The position numbers were made by a program, and so were the translations under genes. DNA of 16,845 bases, taken from NCBI GenBank assembly GCA_039029915.1, contig JBCCFD010000130.1, positions 1-16,845 on the forward strand. Reading direction: 5' to 3'. This document shows positions 15,098 to 16,845 of this stretch, in pieces. Source of the DNA: QQUD01 sp039029915. GTDB taxonomy: Bacteria; Chloroflexota; Anaerolineae; Promineifilales; Promineifilaceae. Every line of letters begins with the position of its first letter. The first letter of the stretch is position 1. Below the pieces are notes generated by a model that did not search any database, was not told the origin of the DNA, and saw nothing but the letters and a program-made list of their open reading frames with translations.

Positions 15098-15349
15098 ATG
15101 AATTTAACACCTTTTGCCCCAGCCCTCAGTTTAATTGAAATCATTTTAGCCATTTCACTGGTGGTTTTAGTCCTGTTTCAAACTCGTGGAAACGATTTGG
15201 GTGGTTTCTTTGGCGGTGGTGGCGGTGGAGATTTTGGCAGTTTCCGAACCCGTCGGGGAATCGAGGCAACGTTGCATCGCGTAACGATTGCTTGCTCCAT
15301 TCTTTTTATGATCAATACAGTTTTTACCTTTTTGGCGATGGGGCAATAG
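15098..15349 (+). CDS. secG: Preprotein translocase subunit SecG
   Basis: 83 residues, standard SecG length, a non-essential partner of SecY and SecE in the protein-export channel. Two membrane helices (about 10-28 and 60-80) flank a Gly-rich loop (GGFFGGGGGGDFG), as in other SecG proteins. The LVLFQTRG segment at the end of helix 1 and the RRGIEATLHRVT block before helix 2 match the conserved pattern. The ATG is preceded by GAAGGA (15087-15092) with 5 nt spacing. An oligopeptide-binding protein gene follows after 27 nt, probably on the same transcript. Confidence 0.92.
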   Translation: MNLTPFAPALSLIEIILAISLVVLVLFQTRGNDLGGFFGGGGGGDFGSFRTRRGIEATLHRVTIACSILFMINTVFTFLAMGQ

Positions 15350-15376
15350 CTCAACCTTCTCCAAATTGATTTTAAT

Positions 15377-16845
15377 ATGAACGCTAGTTTGCGTTTGCCA
15401 ATTCTTTTGGCAATTGCCGGCCTTGGTTTGGTTTTTGCCCTGCTCTTTTTTAGAGCAGAAACATCTGTTGGCCCACCTCCTGTTATTGTTGAATCGGAAG
15501 TAAACGGTGAGCAAGTTTGCACGGTGCTCACGGCGTCCAGCGGTGGCGATTTCGTTGAAGGGATTGTGGGAGCACCCCGATTTCTTAATCCTCTTTTGAA
15601 TGACGGCTTACCCGTTGATCGGCAAATTTCATCTCTTATTTTTGATGGGCTTGTGCGATATGATCAAAACCAACGGCGCTTTGTCGGTGCGCTGGCTCAG
15701 AATTGGGAAGTCAGCGAAGATGGAACGGCCGTTACCTTTAATCTCAACCCAAGCGTTCAGTGGCACGATGGTGAATCGTTTACCGCGGATGACGTCATTT
15801 TTACCTATGAACTGCTTCAACTGCCTGATTTTCCAGCTTCACCGGCCTTGAAAGGCCTTTGGCAAACAGTATCAATGACAAAGGTTGATGAGTTCACGGT
15901 CTTATTTGAACTGTCAGAACCTTATGCTCCCTTTCTTGAAGCGACAACCCGAGGGATTTTACCCGAACATATTTTAGCTGGCGTAACGGCCGTTGATATT
16001 GAAAGTCTCCCATTCAATCGTTTTCCTGTGGGAACTGGCCCCTATCAGATAGACCTAGAGCAAGATTGGACTCAAACTGGTCAACTACGGTTGCTCCCAA
16101 ATGTAAGTTCACAGCAGATGCTGCTTGAGGGGATAGCTTATCGTTTTTTCCCCGATTTTGAAACATTAAGTCAGGCTTTCACAGCAGGCGAGATAAATGG
16201 ATTCAGTCAAATCCCCGCCGAAGCGTTACCCGAGGTGCTGCAGGGTGAGCCTCAGCTTGTAACCAATTCCACCAATCGCGTGGGGATGGTTTTGTTTAAT
16301 TTACGAGACTCAGGTCATGACGCCCTTAAATCGAATGCGGTGCGTCAGGCGCTGGCCGTTGGCATCGATCGTCAACGATTGATCGATGCCTCGTTAGATG
16401 GGCAAGCCGTTCCAATCGATGGTCCCTATTTATCCTCTTCGTGGGCGTTTGCACCTCAAATTGTAACGCCTATTCAAACAAATGTGCTTAGTGCAACTGC
16501 TGGACTTGCTGGTGAAGGGTGGGTCCTAGATGAAGGTGCCGCCATTCGGCAAAATGAGGCGTCTCAACTAACGCTTGATATTATATCTTTGGTACGAAAT
16601 CGGGGGGTTGTTGAGCAACTCGCTTTGCAAATGAATGATCTTGGAGTTGGTTCAACAGCGATGTTTGTTTCAACCGGTACCGAACTGCGCGATCTGCTCC
16701 GCATGGGGCAGTTTGATTTAGCAATCGTTGATGTGTTACCAACGGATGATCCTGATCTCTACGATTTTTGGAGTCAGGAAGCGATTGTGCGCGGGCAAAA
16801 CTATGGTGGTTGGAATAATCGCAGGGCCAGTGAAGCTTTGGAAAA
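15377..16845 (+). CDS. Family-5 oligopeptide ABC transporter substrate-binding protein (3' end outside window)
   Basis: 489 residues are visible, open to the right edge. An N-terminal hydrophobic segment (about 7-25) could be a signal anchor; no lipobox Cys follows it, so the protein may be membrane-tethered and not a lipoprotein. Family SBP_bac_5 features are clear: GAPRFLNPLLNDG (65-77) with LIFDGLVRYD, then the diagnostic VQWHDGESFTADDVIFTYE segment, PVGTGPYQI in the middle, and VRQALAVGIDRQRLID followed by a FDLAIVDVLPTDDPD-like block. It would present peptides, or other solutes such as nickel or sugars in some members, to an ABC importer; no importer permease genes are in view. It follows secG by 27 nt without a clear Shine-Dalgarno. 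Two ACGGCCGT copies lie inside (both TAV). Expected full length is about 550-600 residues. Confidence 0.9.
   Translation, partial: MNASLRLPILLAIAGLGLVFALLFFRAETSVGPPPVIVESEVNGEQVCTVLTASSGGDFVEGIVGAPRFLNPLLNDGLPVDRQISSLIFDGLVRYDQNQRRFVGALAQNWEVSEDGTAVTFNLNPSVQWHDGESFTADDVIFTYELLQLPDFPASPALKGLWQTVSMTKVDEFTVLFELSEPYAPFLEATTRGILPEHILAGVTAVDIESLPFNRFPVGTGPYQIDLEQDWTQTGQLRLLPNVSSQQMLLEGIAYRFFPDFETLSQAFTAGEINGFSQIPAEALPEVLQGEPQLVTNSTNRVGMVLFNLRDSGHDALKSNAVRQALAVGIDRQRLIDASLDGQAVPIDGPYLSSSWAFAPQIVTPIQTNVLSATAGLAGEGWVLDEGAAIRQNEASQLTLDIISLVRNRGVVEQLALQMNDLGVGSTAMFVSTGTELRDLLRMGQFDLAIVDVLPTDDPDLYDFWSQEAIVRGQNYGGWNNRRASEALE

Noticed and set aside
15167..15531. Minus-strand frames opposite secG, one with a poly-Pro stretch
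   Set aside because: The Pro run is just the complement of the Gly-rich SecG loop; these are antisense shadows of secG and the binding-protein gene.
1..16845. CRISPR arrays, tRNA or rRNA genes, insertion sequences, prophage
   Set aside because: No regularly spaced repeats, cloverleaf or rRNA-like segments, transposase motifs or terminal inverted repeats with target duplications were found.

Overview
The window most likely comes from a Chloroflexota (Anaerolineae-type) chromosome. This is inferred from recalled family resemblance: very large cyclase-ATPase-TPR proteins, small NHLP-type leader-like proteins, a secG followed by an oligopeptide-binding protein, and mid-range GC. No rRNA, tRNA, CRISPR array, insertion sequence or phage gene was seen.

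Layout. Positions 1-2923 (minus strand) hold a tight cluster transcribed toward the left edge: a murJ-type lipid II flippase, a RibD-C/DHFR-fold reductase whose ATG directly follows the murJ stop codon, and a zinc alcohol dehydrogenase cut by the window edge. Positions 3133-12278 (plus strand) hold two giant paralogous proteins of about 1380 residues. Each reads as a bacterial counterpart of animal soluble adenylyl cyclase (ADCY10): cyclase domain C1, cyclase domain C2, an AAA/STAND-type NTPase, then a long TPR-like tail. A 177-residue two-helix membrane protein with a poly-Asp tail lies between them, only 12 nt ahead of the second cyclase. Converging on this block is a small NHLP/Os1348-like peptide (12337-12555, minus). 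It is followed by a minus-strand operon read from about 14789 down to 12870: ABC ATPase, ABC-2-type permease and an eight-ligand zinc-finger protein. Divergent from that operon, secG and a family-5 oligopeptide-binding protein run off the right edge.

How the parts may work together. In both cyclases C1 carries the two metal aspartates and C2 carries the Lys, Thr, Asn and Arg. Each chain can therefore form one composite ATP-to-cAMP site, as ADCY10 does. The NTPase modules are degenerate in opposite ways: protein 1 has lost the Walker A Lys and Ser/Thr but keeps Walker B, while protein 2 keeps Walker A but has Gly for the Walker B Asp. A paired complex in which the two paralogues have divided the work, perhaps anchored by the membrane protein, is a testable inference and the most interesting system here.

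At DNA level the window holds 21 exact copies of the palindrome ACGGCCGT, ten of them as AACGGCCGTT. All lie inside genes, in all three codon phases and on both gene orientations. About 0.2-0.3 copies would be expected by chance. This looks like a highly iterated palindrome comparable in kind to cyanobacterial HIP1.
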